Assembly (NCBI RefSeq): GCF_036884655.1 | Contig: NC_088357.1 | Coordinates: 8,419,001-8,483,000, forward strand | Direction of reading: 5' to 3' | DNA from: Musa acuminata AAA Group | Lineage: Eukaryota > Streptophyta > Magnoliopsida > Zingiberales > Musaceae | Length of the DNA stretch: 64,000 nucleotides | Shown here: positions 21,889-35,047 of the stretch, in pieces | Numbering within the stretch: the stretch's first letter is position 1 | How the letters are laid out: each line of letters starts with the position of its first letter | Translations under genes and position numbers: made by a program | The notes under the pieces: generated by a model | What the model saw: only the letters and a program-made list of their open reading frames with translations | Databases searched by the model: none | Told to the model about the DNA's origin: nothing

Positions 21889-24704
21889 ATGTTGGATCCC
21901 GTTTGCCCTTCCGTGCCTTCTTTTGTTAGATTGCGCTGGTGCTCGATGAATTCTGTATGGGTTTCTTAATTTGATCGATGTGGATGTTCTATCTTGATCT
22001 TTGCTCTTGGTTTCACATGTTCTTGGCATCAGAAATTTTCTTTTCGTTTCCCTGAAAGGATTCAGAGGATAAAGGTTAGATCTTTAGCTCTTGTTACTCC
22101 TGTCAGATGATAAATTGTAGGGCAGCTGGTTCCCCTTTTTACTATTAGTTTGTTTTTGCTTCCGATTAGGGTTGCATTAGGAGAAGGATTCGTATGGTAA
22201 GATTGTATGTGTCATTGATAATATCGATCTCTATGATCATGATGTCTTTAAACCTCATGCACAATGGCATTCGATAAACCTATGGTGCTGCAAAATGTTC
22301 GTTCTTTTAGTACACTGCCCAATTTATAAGTCTGCATTTGTTCTGTATTGCAAATAAATACCATTTCTTTTACTTCTTGAGATGAGAGAATTGCGTATTG
22401 TTCATTGAGACTCACAACACATGCATAGTCTCATCATTATTTTGCACCTAAGCTCCTTAAATTTAGAATCACTTGACGATTATTTTGCTTGCATGACCAT
22501 TGTCACCTCGTTTGCTTGAGAATTACTTGAGACATCAGTTATTGAATGAAGTGAGTAGTTGGAGACCACCACAACCGTCCACCCTTGTGAGTTCGAAGGA
22601 TTTGAAGTGAGGTTAACAAGTTGTCTATTTCTACTTTTCTGTTCACTGTTTCCCTAAATTTATTACCACATAACTTCCATTATTGCCAAAATTTCTAAAC
22701 CCCAAACTGCTTAAAGTCTAACATTGTTAGAATTATCCAACTTTGGAGACGCATTGATCATTTTCATGCCCAATTCAAGCTAGTCAAGAAGGGTGAACTA
22801 ATGTCTTTTTCCTTCCCCAGAATCAATACGCATTTGAATATGCAATACTCATTGTTTTATTGGTTGAGTTGAGTTTTCTTACAAATTGAATATGTTCTTG
22901 TTTTTTGAATCCTCATCTGTTTTGGCTTTTATTTTCTTATTAGTAACTCTCTTCCCTAAGCCTATCACCCTTTAGGTTGTCCTATATTATTTTGCCTTGG
23001 TTTTGAAGCCTATAAGGTTAATTTTGGGTTAGTGGGATTGCGACCTATCAATATTGTCCTTCTTACATTGATCAAGAAATGTAATCTTCCAAATATGCAC
23101 ATATATCAATCACATATTCATGCATAAAAAATTTGTTGTGAAAAATTCAAAGAAATTACAATATGCATCAACGAATAAAAAAATAGTCTGCTGGCAATGA
23201 GTTATATTATGTAAGAGCTTGATGCCAAAAGAATTATAAATTGAGCAACATGCAGGAGTTTCAACAAGTTATCATTTGAAAAAGATGATAAGTTTTTGTA
23301 TGAAACATAAAGAGATCTAAATCATTTCAAATTAAGCATAAGGTCACAAAGTTATGATTAAATTATGATACTATTAGAATTAAGTCTTTCTATATTACAA
23401 TCTAGCTCCCAATCAAGATTAAAAAAAAGTGGTCGGACCTTGGTATTCATCGGTCTAACCAGGAACAAGGTAATGCCATTCAGTTTGGTTCACAATTGGC
23501 CTTTTAAAACTTTTAATTTTTTTTGCTGTAACGTCCTGTCAACAATCAACCCTACTGTTGATTTCCAAAACAGCTATCAACAGGGCTGTTGATTGTCAAC
23601 AGCAGTCCTCCTCCTCTCCTCCTTCCTTCTACTCTCTTTCTCTTTGGTCTGTGCCAATTGGTATACCAATGTGCCAGGGTCGGTGTGTCATACCAGATCT
23701 ATACTGGTCCGAACAAGAACTGGTATGAGTCTCGGATTATTAAATGGTCCTTATGATATCATAATATAGTCTATGGGTATTGCAAATCAATCTCTAGGAC
23801 TCACGAATCAATCTTTTAAACGCGGTACCTAGTGCATGAAATTCTCGCCAATATGAAGTATAGAGAGGATCAATGTACATAATCTTACATCTACAAATAG
23901 ATAGATGGACTATATGACTTAGACCTTGTTGCCAAGGTCATAAAAAGAGCAAGATTCACCCTCACAATGGAACTCAATAAAAAAATAGTTAGATTTTGCT
24001 TGGATTCATTCACAATAGATTCATTTCTTGTCATCCAATCTGATCAACTCAATTGGGCAAGATTGATACCACAGCTTTATAACACTACTCCTAATTTCAT
24101 CCATTCCCTACATGTTTGACAAAGATAGGATGCTACATTTCTTTCCTTCATTTACTACTATCGATATGAATGCAGCGGAAGGTATGCAATCTTAAATTTT
24201 AAAACATGTTAATGTACTAAACAAAACGATCGAATTTCCCCTGTACATAATGATTTTGACACATGTACAAAATTATAATATTTAATAAAAAAATCCAAAC
24301 AAAATATTTCCAACTTATTCCATCTAACATAATATAACATGTTCAAAAATCTTTTATACACGAAATGCCCACAGGTTATCGTCCATATCTGCGTTGGCAT
24401 GGGCTTACACGTGCTCACTTCTCACTTCCCTACCCAATCACTTGAGTGGAGTGTTAGAATCCTTACCTGCAAAATAGGGTCCATAATGAGTCATCACTCA
24501 GTAAGTATAAGCTTTTTTTCAAGTGAGCATGTATCATGTCATATATATAACATTTCAAAATCATGGGCATTAGACATTAATGGTAAACATCCTCATCTTA
24601 TAACTTCTTTAGCAAGTACAATCCTACAACATAGTATATGCACCATAAGAACATAAAATTCTACATCAAAATAATTCAAAATGTTGATATAACATAGTAT
24701 ATGC

Positions 24705-24738
24705 ACCCAAGTCAATGACCTCAATCATTGACTTGGGT
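24705..24738. repeat. Perfect 14-bp inverted repeat with 6-nt loop
   Basis: The left arm ACCCAAGTCAATGA (24705-24718) and right arm TCATTGACTTGGGT (24725-24738) are exact reverse complements around CCTCAA. Confidence 0.9.
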
Positions 24739-26340
24739 TCAGTTCTTATGAATTTTCCGGATTGGTTCATCTATTCAATGTACAACTTAACCATCTAGGA
24801 TAACAATTCTATCTGATCCAACCACTCACTGGTAAATACAATCACTGGTCTTCCTTATTTTTCTACCCTTCATTCTTTCCTGAGGCCAATATATGAGCTT
24901 TCATTCTAAAATCAATCGGCAAATGCAATCACTGACAATAATTATACTGGTATGAATTTATTTTAAAAATTAATTAAATAAGATAATAAAAGAAGACAAA
25001 CAGACCAAGGAAAGAAAACACAAATATGAGGACATGGCTCTGATTGCAGGGATCACCTCTACCTCAGTGACTCTCCGTTCAAAGATGACCTGCTTCTCTT
25101 GCCATGCTCCCTTCCATAGACCCCACAGGAAGAGATAACAATTGATTTTTTTTCTTTGAGGCAATTACCTTCTTAATTTTAATTTCACATGTTTGCTATA
25201 TTCTTGGAAAATGGTTGAACAAGCTGTTGACAAGCATGATCCATGGCTTTACTCATCAATGTTTCATCAGTTTGAATGAGTTGCTTAAGCTGAAAAGTCT
25301 TAGTGCTTGTTTGACAGCACCAATGTTTTTACTTGTTTTTATTAGTTTATTGCAACTGTTCATCAGCTTAACGAAAGATCGGAATGGATGCAGGATATTG
25401 TAGTTTTGGCAAGGAAACCAAGCACTGAGCTAGTAAGTCAGATTGTGTTGATGCAGAACCACCAATAGTCACTAACTGCATCTGGATATGTTGAAGTCCC
25501 TGTTTCCCTGTTCAATCATGATGTGCTTCATTGCACTTTATGCAATTTCTATTGGTGATCATGTCAACTGTTGGACAATCTCACTAGTGATGTGAAAGGA
25601 AGAAAAAAGAGAAAAAGAGAAATCCAAGGATCCACAAGCTCTCTTATCAACAATTCTTGTTCTTATACTTGAGATGAATATATTCTGTCAATGTGAAAAG
25701 CACCATATGCCAAACTCACAAACTTTCTTTCACCTTATCTGATCCACTGTTGAAGTATCTTCCCCTGTTTTGAAGCATTCACATATGTGATTGGAGACCA
25801 TCAATGAAGCAGAGAAGAAAAGGGAAACAAAAAGTATCAATTTACTTTTGCTACTTGTTCAGTAGGGCTGGTGTTATGGATTCCTGCAGGTCCAACCAAT
25901 CCCATGGAAGCAAGAGGATTCTTTAGATGTGGAAGGAAGGAAGGAGGACGACAGAGAGATGGGCTGGGATTGGTTGGGTGGTTCCGGTGGGGAGCACATC
26001 ACCAGAAAAGAATGGGGTGAGTGGGGAGAAAAACTTGTGCTTCTTTTCATCAGGTCCAGCAAAGGGATTCCATATGCCTCCTCCTCATCCTAGTCCATAT
26101 TGCCCTGTGAAGCAGCTAATGTCACAACAATTCTCGGAGTACAGAGCAATACAGCCTCAGCAAACACCTGTGTAAATTTGTACATTGGCATGGAGAGCTC
26201 AGTTCACAAACCTTGCTCATCACATGAGCATGCAAAGAACAGGATACTTGGTTGGCATCAGAAGGGATTCAGAATTCCAATAACAAAATTGATTGGTGCA
26301 TCAGATTTATGGAACTGATCTGGTCATAAGAGCTTTCCTC

Positions 26341-26392
26341 AAAATGGTGAAGCTTGTCTAATGGTGAAGCTTGTCAAAATGGTGAAGCTTTC
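26341..26392. repeat. Three tandem copies of an AATGGTGAAGCTT unit
   Basis: The 13-bp word AATGGTGAAGCTT occurs three times within about 50 bp, separated by short variable links. Confidence 0.85.
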
Positions 26393-26930
26393 AGGAAATA
26401 TCAACTTTTGGCTAATTTCTTCTGGCAACCATTGTTGACATAATACATGCACACATCATTATCTTGGCACGAGGAGAAAGGAGACTAGGAAAGAATCAAG
26501 AAACATTTTTTCTGTAAGTTGTGTGACAAAAGTACCTAACAATATTGTTAGATTGATGCATGTTTAGACTTGCTCTGTTAGTAGACTCTGCCATAATGTA
26601 ATTGTCTTTTCTAGGTTTTTTTTATCTCTGCTTTGCTAATTTACATAACATATGCATGCAGCCAATACAAAGCCAGACTGATATAAGCTATACAAATCTT
26701 GCAGAAGAGTGACGACTACAGCCGACTACACTGTGCTCATCCACCATGGTCATGCCGAATAAAAATAACCAGCAGAACCAGGAGCTCATGTAGCTACGAG
26801 ACACACTTCTGACCCAGTGACTCTTCTACTACCGACAGCAGCTGAGCAAATGTCTAAAACCCCATTTGCAACAGCCACTTTACACACACTGCCCACTAAA
26901 CTGGAACTGATAGCACAAATAACAAGCATG

Positions 26931-28034
26931 CTAAGTTCTCGGGGAGAGGATGGAGTCCCAATCAATCTCCCATGAAGGGTACTTCTTCAGCACAAAGTTC
27001 TCTGATTCATCCCAAGGCACCTCAGTGAAGTCCAATTGCTGCATCTCGAGCACCGGCGATGACCCCGAAGAGTCTTCCCCGTCCGATGAGATCTCCACCA
27101 TGGACGTGACACCCTCTGCCGCCACCTTGGTTGCAGCGTTGGAGTCGGGGTTAGTAGTGTCAATGGGCAAGAGGGCGCCGCTGGCGCTGCCCTGCTTCGA
27201 TGAACTGGCCAAGCTTTGGCAAATGGCTTGGAGTTTGGCGTCAACAGAAGCGTGGAGGGAGCCGCCGTCGGCAGCGCCGTGCCGGTTTTCTGGAAAGTTG
27301 AGCCTCGCCGACTCCCCGCGTAGCCGGTACGCCGCCTGGTCGTAAGCCAGCGCGGCCTCCTCGGCGGTGTCGAAGGTCCCAAGCCAAAGGCGCGTCCGGT
27401 TCTTGGGCAGCCTGATCTCGGCCACCCACTTTCCCCAGTGGCGCTGCCTCACTCCGCGGTAGAGCTTCGTGGTCTTCGGCGGAGGGGTCGAGCCGGCGTG
27501 CTTCATGGCCTGGGGCCTCGGTGCAAGAAAGCCGGCAACTTGGTGTTGGTGGCGGCGGTTCGGCGGCAGTTGCCTGCCGACGATGCTCAGTTGCTGCTGG
27601 AGTTGGATTTCAGCTTGGATCTGCTGGATTTGCTCGGGGCTGAGATGGGTGAGCCCGACCGAGCCGACAAGGCCCTGGCGGTCCAAGCCGAGAAAGCCTT
27701 CAGGGACCATGCCGGCGCTCGACGGCGACTGGGAGCAGCCATACAAGGTGGGATCTTGATGGGACCCGAAAGCAAAGGTAGGATTTTGATGAGAGTAGGC
27801 ATCAAAGGAGTGATTCTGATGAGTGGAGGATGGGGGGAAGAAAGAGGGTGAGACGGAGGGAGGAGGAGGAGGAAAATAAAAGTGGGAGGAATGGGTGACA
27901 GTGTAGTTGGAGGAGGAAGAAACAGAGGAGGTGGAAGCACCTGCTATAGAAGGTTCAAGTGGTTTCATGAGCTCACTAAAAGGGTCTGCGGAGAAGACTC
28001 GCTTGCCGTCGTGCATATCTACAGCTGCGGCCAT
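26931..28034 (-). CDS. AP2/ERF transcription factor, RAP2-4-like (DREB A-6 type)
   Basis: Intronless coding region of 367 residues. One AP2/ERF DNA-binding domain lies at about 191-248, from [20 protein letters not shown] to [13 protein letters not shown]. The N-terminal half is Ser/Pro/His-rich with a Gln-rich stretch ([19 protein letters not shown], about 131-149). The C-terminus ends in [23 protein letters not shown], a tail characteristic of RAP2-4-like factors of the A-6 group. These bind DRE/GCC-like promoter elements and act in light, ethylene and stress responses. The ORF is open for 88 codons upstream of 28034, but that part is Phe/Leu-rich and derives from a pyrimidine-rich leader. 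[23 protein letters not shown] is the natural start. A TATA element lies about 520 bp upstream, so the 5' UTR is long and may hold an intron. Confidence 0.93.
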   Translation of the reverse strand: MAAAVDMHDGKRVFSADPFSELMKPLEPSIAGASTSSVSSSSNYTVTHSSHFYFPPPPPSVSPSFFPPSSTHQNHSFDAYSHQNPTFAFGSHQDPTLYGCSQSPSSAGMVPEGFLGLDRQGLVGSVGLTHLSPEQIQQIQAEIQLQQQLSIVGRQLPPNRRHQHQVAGFLAPRPQAMKHAGSTPPPKTTKLYRGVRQRHWGKWVAEIRLPKNRTRLWLGTFDTAEEAALAYDQAAYRLRGESARLNFPENRHGAADGGSLHASVDAKLQAICQSLASSSKQGSASGALLPIDTTNPDSNAATKVAAEGVTSMVEISSDGEDSSGSSPVLEMQQLDFTEVPWDESENFVLKKYPSWEIDWDSILSPRT

Positions 28035-28553
28035 GTCATCTAAGCGAAATCTATGCTTCCTAAAACCAAGGAAGAAAAAGAAAGGCAAAAAGGACGAACA
28101 GCAGAAGAAAGATGGGACCTTTAGGAAGGGAGAAAGAGGAAAGAAAAGTTGAAACCTAACCTGGTTCTTCAACAAAACCAAAGAACAGGTGAGGAGAAAA
28201 CAAAGAGAAAGAAGCTGTATGTATCGTACAAAAAAGAACCTAAAGGGTATGAAAAAAGAACCCTCTGGGTTGATCAAGATCAAAAGAGAAAAAAGCACAC
28301 AAGCTCTGGATCTCTCGCTCCCTAAGAACCAGAAAAGGGCCTCAAAATGAGATATTTTTTCTCTTCGAGAGGACAGAGGATTACAGAGAGGGATTCAGAG
28401 GAGGAGAGATTAGAAATGCAAACCTTGTGGTCGTCGAAGGGGTCGCTCAACCTCACCGAAGGTGGAGGGAAAGGGGGGAGGGGAGGGGGGAATGGGTTTG
28501 GCTTGGGGGTGGAGGCGACCTCACTCTTGAGGAGAATAGAGGCTAATGGCTGG

Positions 28554-28563
28554 TTTATATAAG
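28554..28563 (-). promoter_or_regulatory. Probable TATA box of the ERF gene
   Basis: On the minus strand it reads CTTATATAAA, about 520 bp upstream of the ATG at 28034. Confidence 0.6.
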
Positions 28564-29280
28564 CCTCTTAGCAGAGCATTGGCTTTCTTAATTACCCTCT
28601 GACAGCCAATGAGAACTCGCCGCCCTTATCACGAGAGAAGTGGCAACCGGGAAGCTTCTCTCGCCCGCATCAAGCCGCTCTAAGTTCGGCGTCGGCTTCG
28701 ACTCGGCTTGGCTCGGAGAATGTGTCGTTCATCGATCAACAGCTTGGCGGCGGCATGCACTCCCTTCCGTGCGATGATGAGATGAGCGAGCCGAGCTGCC
28801 GCCAGTTGAAGCCAAATGCATCCTTCTTCTTCCTCCGTGCTCTACCTGATGAGAGAGGGAACGGCAGTTGAAACCTTCCTCAGGAAACAACGCCCAAAAC
28901 CTGCTACTGCGCCGTTCTTCCTAAACCGGCACTCGACACACAAAAAAAACCAGGGGCTGTCGAGTATTTCTACAGCTTTTTGCTTCACCAACATCATCAT
29001 CACACACACATCTCAAGAAACAAAAGATCATCGGCACACATGGGTGTCAATCACATGAGAACGCAGAGATAAACTCCAGTTCTTTACTCTATGTACTTCT
29101 GATCAGTTTGCTACGTCACGGACGCGCTTCATCTTCGTAGATTAGAATCGAATGGCTCTGGTGGAGTTCAGAGGGAGGTCAGGAAATCCCATTGGTCAAA
29201 AGGGGATCATCCGGCACCACCGGTGGCCCCGTGACGTACTCCGTGGGAGACGCCAACCTCGTGAGTCGAGCGGAGCGTCA

Positions 29281-29318
29281 CATGCAAAATGCATGCATGC
29301 ATCCATCCATGCATGCAG
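29281..29318. promoter_or_regulatory. Cluster of RY (CATGCA) elements
   Basis: Overlapping CATGCA/TGCATG words fill about 38 bp and form a near-palindrome around 'catccatccatg'. RY elements are the binding sites of plant B3-domain factors. Whether this cluster acts on the ERF gene 0.7 kb away is unknown. Confidence 0.45.
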
Positions 29319-29505
29319 GGGCCTTCGCCCTTTTCTAACCCGTCACTTTGGCGTTTAAGAAAGGCAACATGCATTGGAATTTGGAGGCCATCGTGCTTTT
29401 GTCTCGTGCATCGAACTTCTCTCCTCCTTTTTGTCTTCCTCTCTGTGTTCTGCCTTTTTCACTTTTAACTGTTGCAATGTACAGCATGCATATTCTTCTT
29501 TTGAG

Positions 29506-29506
<1 letters not shown>

Positions 29507-29541
<35 letters not shown>
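29507..29541. repeat. (GA)n microsatellite
   Basis: Uninterrupted GA dinucleotide run of about 34 bp. Confidence 0.95.
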
Positions 29542-29544
<3 letters not shown>

Positions 29545-30298
29545 GTCTGACTCGATGATGAGCATGTGTTTTCAGAAGATGTCTGCGGTTTGCACATCAA
29601 GCTGAGAGCCCACCTCGCTCGTAGTTGCGGCCTTTTACTCGACGAGAAGTAAAAGGGGAATTAGCTTTCTTTTCCTTACTGTTCATGCATGTGACTGCTA
29701 TCATGGATTGTCTGAGGTGCGGGACAAAAGAAGAGCCGAGCTAGTCGAGCGTCTGTTATCGTTCCCAGGTAACACATGACTCAGAACCTTGTAATGGTTA
29801 CGTAGATCCAGCTCATGCAAGGCCAACATGATATGTACAAGGCGGAATCAGAGGAATAGCTCATAACTCGACTGTTGAGGAAGAACATTTAGAGGAAAAT
29901 TTGCATCTTGACAGATGGATTTTGACTGTAACTCTTGACAGATGGCAGCCAAAAGTCTTGATGATCTCCAAGGTTGTAGAAGGAAAAAGTCATATTTTGG
30001 AGACCAAGTATAATGACATAGTTCTTATATGGCTATTACAGATCCATGCACCATTTCATCATCAATTCACACTGCATTTTCTTCATGACTAGTGTCTTTG
30101 CTGTCTTTAGGAGATACTGAAAACATTCCAGAAGCAACAGCGGGTATACTTGCAGCTACTTGACTAACGAGGACTTTCGAAAAGCAAGTGTAACAACATG
30201 AGATATCTTCATGCAAAATACAAAGTTACAACTAACCCAATTAACACTCTTGGAATGTACAATCATGACTAAGCAACATTTCAATGTTTAGCATACAG

Positions 30299-33200
30299 CT
30301 AAGTTACAAGATTTGAGCACCTAATTACAACTAATACCGGTATGAACAGCATAAAGAAAATGATGTAAGTCAGTATCACATGCCGTTCGGAAGCGAGAGA
30401 GCAGTGGCTCACGCTCACTGCCTTGTTTTGTCGGAAGTTAACAAATACAAAACCAGGTTTTTGCCTTGCAGCCCATGTCATCGCTGGCACGGTTATCTCA
30501 CGTGTACCATCACTGTGGGTGTGATCACAGAAGTTATGGGTGTGAGCACTGAACACAATCCTGCAAAAGGCAAGTTACCAAGAACTGGTTTTCAACTTCC
30601 AAATGGTATACAAAATGTGTACAGAATGCAAAAATGATTAGATTGCATTCTAATTTGTTGAAGCTACTCTTGTTGAAAGGTCTGCCATCTAACTACCATC
30701 ATGTTTCATGGTGCCTGTTACTGCCCTATTGATGTGAAATAAATTAACATTTATCCATCAGAAAATTGATATCTTACAGGAAGATATATTGGAGGCTTAA
30801 ACAGGCTTTATGTGTGATGAGCAACGCAACCATGGTGACAAACTTTTCTTTCCCTCCTTGTATGAAAAATGATGTGGTGGGTTTTAATTCCAAGACAAGA
30901 GACTAACAGCATAACGACTAGATGGATTTTTAAAATAGTGCCCTGTTGGCGTATGGATGTGAAAAAAGTGGTTATGGATGCAAGCACAAAATTGCAGACT
31001 CTCTATTTGTGAAGGCTGCATCATAGAATTTAAATAAAGGCATATTGTAATTTCTTGATGTGATTCCGTTAATACATCAATAATTTGAGTCTATTTTTCT
31101 CCTAAACACAATCTAGATCACCGTGCATATTCCTGACATAAATGATGACAAAAAAAATTTATTAAAATTCAACCCGGTATAAGATGTTAGTCATATAATA
31201 TGAGGCAATGGGATTCTGGGAAAAAAAATAACGACTGAGATACAAGATAATTATCCACAATAGTTGCCTTACCCAAATGGTCAAAGGTCTTAGAACATGT
31301 TCACGCGCATGCATATAAAGAAACCAAAATATGAAGTAATCATCTCTATTTCACCAACCTTGGCTTAAGAGCCTGAAAGATGTACTCAGTTGCATTAACA
31401 GGGAGAGTTTGGTCCAACTCATATGGGTCCATATCCTTGAAGTTACTGACAAAAGAAAGTAGGAAATGTGAGTATTGACAACAAACTCGAAGCAACCACA
31501 TACATATCATTGCAAATCATAAATCTAAAATAAGGGAAGCTTCATGCAATTCAATCGTTATCATATCTTTTTTTTTCTTGATATAGAAGATCCAGATGCA
31601 CATTCAGAAACCAAGACAAACTATAAGAAGCATCAACATTCTGAGGTGTGGTCAAATTTAGAGAACATGGAGTTCAGAAAGTAAAGGATATAAAAGAGTT
31701 AAAGGAAACATTACAATTAGAAGGTATTTGAGAAAAAGTCATGGACTGGAGCAAATGAGAACAAGAAATGAATTTGGCAAGCACCAAGTCACCCCAATCT
31801 TAGAACAAGATTAGCACTGCTTTTAGGTAGCAGACAAACAGTCACATTACAGTAGATCTGCGGATCCGATACTACGGTCTAACTTGTAACTACCTTTTCC
31901 TCAGAACATGTTCGTCCTCAAAGCAATAAAGCATGTTTGTTATCCATATCAAGTCTCTCTTTGGAAGTTGTTCTTAATGGTCTAAAATCAATGCCCAGAA
32001 GATATAATAATTTCTTCAGAAACTTTAATAACCAGAAACATCTTCTAAGTGATTAATCCCCTAAAAGAATCTTACGAACAAAAAAATAAATTATTCTTCC
32101 AGCTCACTCACTATTCATTCTTGAATAAAGGATATTTCACACTTAATGAAAGGAAGAAATCTTCCAATTGTAATAGCATCCAATTTCAACAGATATGAAT
32201 ACCTTGCACGCATTCATCCACCTTAGGAGCAAAAAGAACCATACGTTGGTAACATATCCTAAATCAAGTGACAGATTTAAGTGGCAATTGACTACCCATA
32301 GATTTATGTGGCAGTTGACTAACCATATCCTAAGATCTTTTTTTTTTTAAGGATTCTGAACCCAAAGCAGAACCACCAGTTACCACAAAAACAATTTACC
32401 AGTCATTCTCTGCCCTTTCATTTAAGGCTTCAAGGTCGAATAAAAAAATTGACTCTGAAATGATATCAACTACTACACCTGGAAAGTCTCCCTAACCCAT
32501 CACACCTAATCACCATGACAACCCATATGACCAGAAAACTCAGCACTAGATTCGGACAAAATCCATAGTTTATAACATTCTGAGATCACTCAGACTTTAT
32601 CTATCAGACTAACAAACTCTTGTCTTCCTTCTTCAACTTTGTCACTTGATAATCCCTAAATCAAGAACATAATCTCTAAATCGTACGAATGACCTTAATC
32701 ACATAGCAAAGATTGAAGTCCCAAGGACATACATTACTTGCAAACCCCATGAAAAGTATATCTTCTAAACTACTCACATAAAAGTAAGGCCAGCACAAGT
32801 TTTTAGTTCTCCAACCCAAATGCACCATACTGGTGACCCAATTTTCAGTATCCAGATCATCGATCATATGCAACTCATTTAACTATGTAAAAGATAATTT
32901 GCTTCTCATGAATTCTAAAATTTTCATCACTGGACCTTAAAATGTAAAATAACTAAGCGACCACCTATGGATGATCATGCACAATAAGAAATATCAATTT
33001 ATAAAAAGTTCAAATAAAATTGAAGGAACTTGCTTATCCACTCTTAACGCACTAGGATTTTAGTGAACAAAGTCAAGAGCCTCCGATCAACATGAGAAAT
33101 AACAACATCACTGTCAGAATTCTGATTTTGAGATCCAATACAATAACAAAATCAGAAAAAAATGAGATTAAAGTACCTATCGTCATGCCTTGCTAATCCC

Positions 33201-34221
33201 TCAGCCATATGATGATAGATCCCTAGATCAACTTTTGTGTCCCCAATAATGTTTCTCTTTTTTCTGTAGAGAGGAAAGTGAAGCAACAGAACAGGACCAG
33301 AACCAGACTCCATGTGATTATCTCTCCAATCGAAGTTTTTGGAACCCTCTGTCCTCATAGTAGGCTCAGAAACTTTTTCTGCTGCTTCGTTCATTGGATT
33401 TCTTAAAGCAATGCTTTCTCTTTCTACAACCTTTTCGACACCGAAGCGTAAATCATTATTACCACAAAGCAAAGCAACGGCATTAAGGGAAACAAAACTG
33501 ATATTGCCGATCTCAAATGCACTGCAACCAGATGAGCCTAATCCAGGTAAATTGCTTGAAACTTGATTTATAAATTGTTCATCTAACTCACTACACTTCC
33601 CAATATCTCTGTCCCCCAAAGCAATGTGAAGAGGAAGTCCACCAACCGGACCCAGAATCGTATGGAACTGCCGCAGAACTGTTAGCCACTTGCTACCCGT
33701 CAGCGCCCATCCTTTCGCAGAAATATCACCCAAAACAACAAGCATGTCCGGCTTAAGCCTCTCAAAGGATTTCTGTAGGACAGGCAGAATCCCAAAGTTC
33801 AAATTTTTGGTTTCAACTGGAATCAGAAGACTATAAAGTTCGAAACTTTGTTTCCATTGTGCAACCAAACAAGTAAAGATTCGAATTTCAACTACAGATC
33901 CCTAATTTCTTTCTACGGAATCCCTGAACTAGATATCAACAAACAGACGGCTTTGGATAGATCAGCGACCACGGTACAGGAAGCAATAATTACCCTAAAG
34001 AATTTGGATGTGAAGGAATCCCTAAAGAAGGTGTCGGCGTAGCTAGCATCTGATCCCAGCAACAGGAGATCCGCCACCATCATCACCTTCAGATCATCTG
34101 AGTGGGTAGCGCCCTCACCTCCTCGCCCGGATGCCACGCACGATGGCCCCGAGATCCTCTCTTCCACCGCAATCAAGACGGCGACCATGACAAGCGGCAG
34201 CACAGGTCTCAGTGACGCCAT
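30299..34221 (-). CDS. Metallophosphoesterase with C-terminal membrane anchor (4 exons)
   Basis: Exons, 5' to 3': 34221-33994, 33772-33177, 31445-31359, 30560-30299. GT-AG introns are 221, 1731 and 798 bp, and frame is kept throughout, giving 390 residues. The N-terminus (about 1-20) is a hydrophobic signal or anchor. Metal-site motifs are VVLGDIS (Asp92), ALGDRD (129-132, in place of the usual GNHD/E), LLHFPLYRK, and FSAHTHNFCDHTH (310-319). A membrane helix lies at about 365-383. The layout matches the plant homologues of Cdc1/Ted1/PGAP5 (MPPE1) phosphoesterases, which act in the ER-Golgi on GPI-anchor remodelling in fungi and animals. The first DxH motif is not evident: MMVADLLLLG occupies its place. 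A second in-frame ATG seven codons upstream (34242) is possible. Confidence 0.88.
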
Positions 34222-34451
34222 CTCCGTAATCGACGGATACAAGGCCTACGGATTGCCGAGAAAGCAATAGATGGGGTCCGGATGGAGGAGGAGGAGGGAT
34301 TGGGAGGAATAGGGTTTTGGCCGCCATGGATAACCGATCTCCTCTATTTCCTTTCTCGGTAACGTAACAGGGATCATTTTGACCGCCAGTATGCAATTTA
34401 CTGTGTCATTAGGCATGAGGTTGTTCTCGTCTTTTAAGAAGATCGGGATAT

Positions 34452-34497
<46 letters not shown>

Positions 34498-34574
34498 ATG
34501 TATACATATATACATATATATACACACACATATATATACACATATATACATACATACATACATACATATGTATG

Positions 34575-34607
<33 letters not shown>

Positions 34608-35047
34608 AAATGTTACGTGAGAATTTTTTTAAACTAAAATTTTTAAAATACATGTTTATAATATTAATTTAAAAATATTTTTATAATATAACTAATAAAG
34701 TATTTAAAGTTTAATATGACTAGTAAAATATTTTTATAATTAGCTTCAAACGAAATCATTTTCAATCCATATTGTATAAATTTAAAGTTATAGATGTAAT
34801 CATCAATATCTAATCTAACTTCTCTCAATTTAGAGGTAATAAATATATCGATACATTGTACATGTTTTTAGAGATGGTTTTATTTATAATCATCAAAATC
34901 CCTATCATGACTAGATAGAAACCAGGATCAATTACCAGAATGCTTCTATATTATTATATTCATATATATTAACATAGTATTAACAAGAGCTATAAGCATG
35001 TTTGTGACATCGTATGACCCCTCGACAACATAAATGAAGTCTCCTCC
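34222..35047. other. Spacer with compound microsatellite
   Basis: The first 200 bp form the upstream region of the metallophosphoesterase gene. Then comes a compound (TA)n/(TACA)n/(TATG)n microsatellite at about 34449-34607, then AT-rich sequence. No gene is seen. The 135-codon minus-strand ORF at 34246-34653 is the microsatellite read as Tyr/Ile repeats. Confidence 0.8.
34449..34607. repeat. Compound AT/TACA/TATG microsatellite
   Basis: Mixed dinucleotide and tetranucleotide repeats of about 160 bp. Confidence 0.95.

Larger units (their letters stand above)
22000..26930. other. Gene-poor AT-rich region
   Basis: No recognisable coding sequence. 22000-23400 is T-rich and intron-like. 23400-23720 contains words such as 'ggtataccaatgtgccag' and 'cataccagatctatactgg' that look like a dispersed-repeat end. 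A perfect hairpin lies at 24705-24738 and a small tandem repeat at 26341-26392. The last few hundred bases before 26931 would hold the 3' UTR of the ERF gene. Confidence 0.55.
28564..30298. other. ERF promoter side and spacer, no gene
   Basis: 28564-29150 is upstream of the ERF gene. 29281-29318 is a cluster of CATGCA words (separate entry). 29507-29541 is a GA microsatellite. From 29560 to 30298 only short ORFs occur, and the right end would be the 3' UTR of the metallophosphoesterase gene. Confidence 0.5.

Noticed and set aside
26950..28152. Plus-strand ORFs antisense to the ERF gene
   Set aside because: Shadows of a GC-rich coding region whose AP2 domain is certain on the minus strand.
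28035..28298. In-frame 88-codon N-terminal extension of the ERF protein
   Set aside because: Phe/Leu-rich translation of a pyrimidine-rich leader; the ERF family starts at the MAAAV-type methionine.
34246..34653. 135-codon Tyr/Ile/Cys-rich ORF
   Set aside because: Translation of the compound AT/TACA microsatellite.
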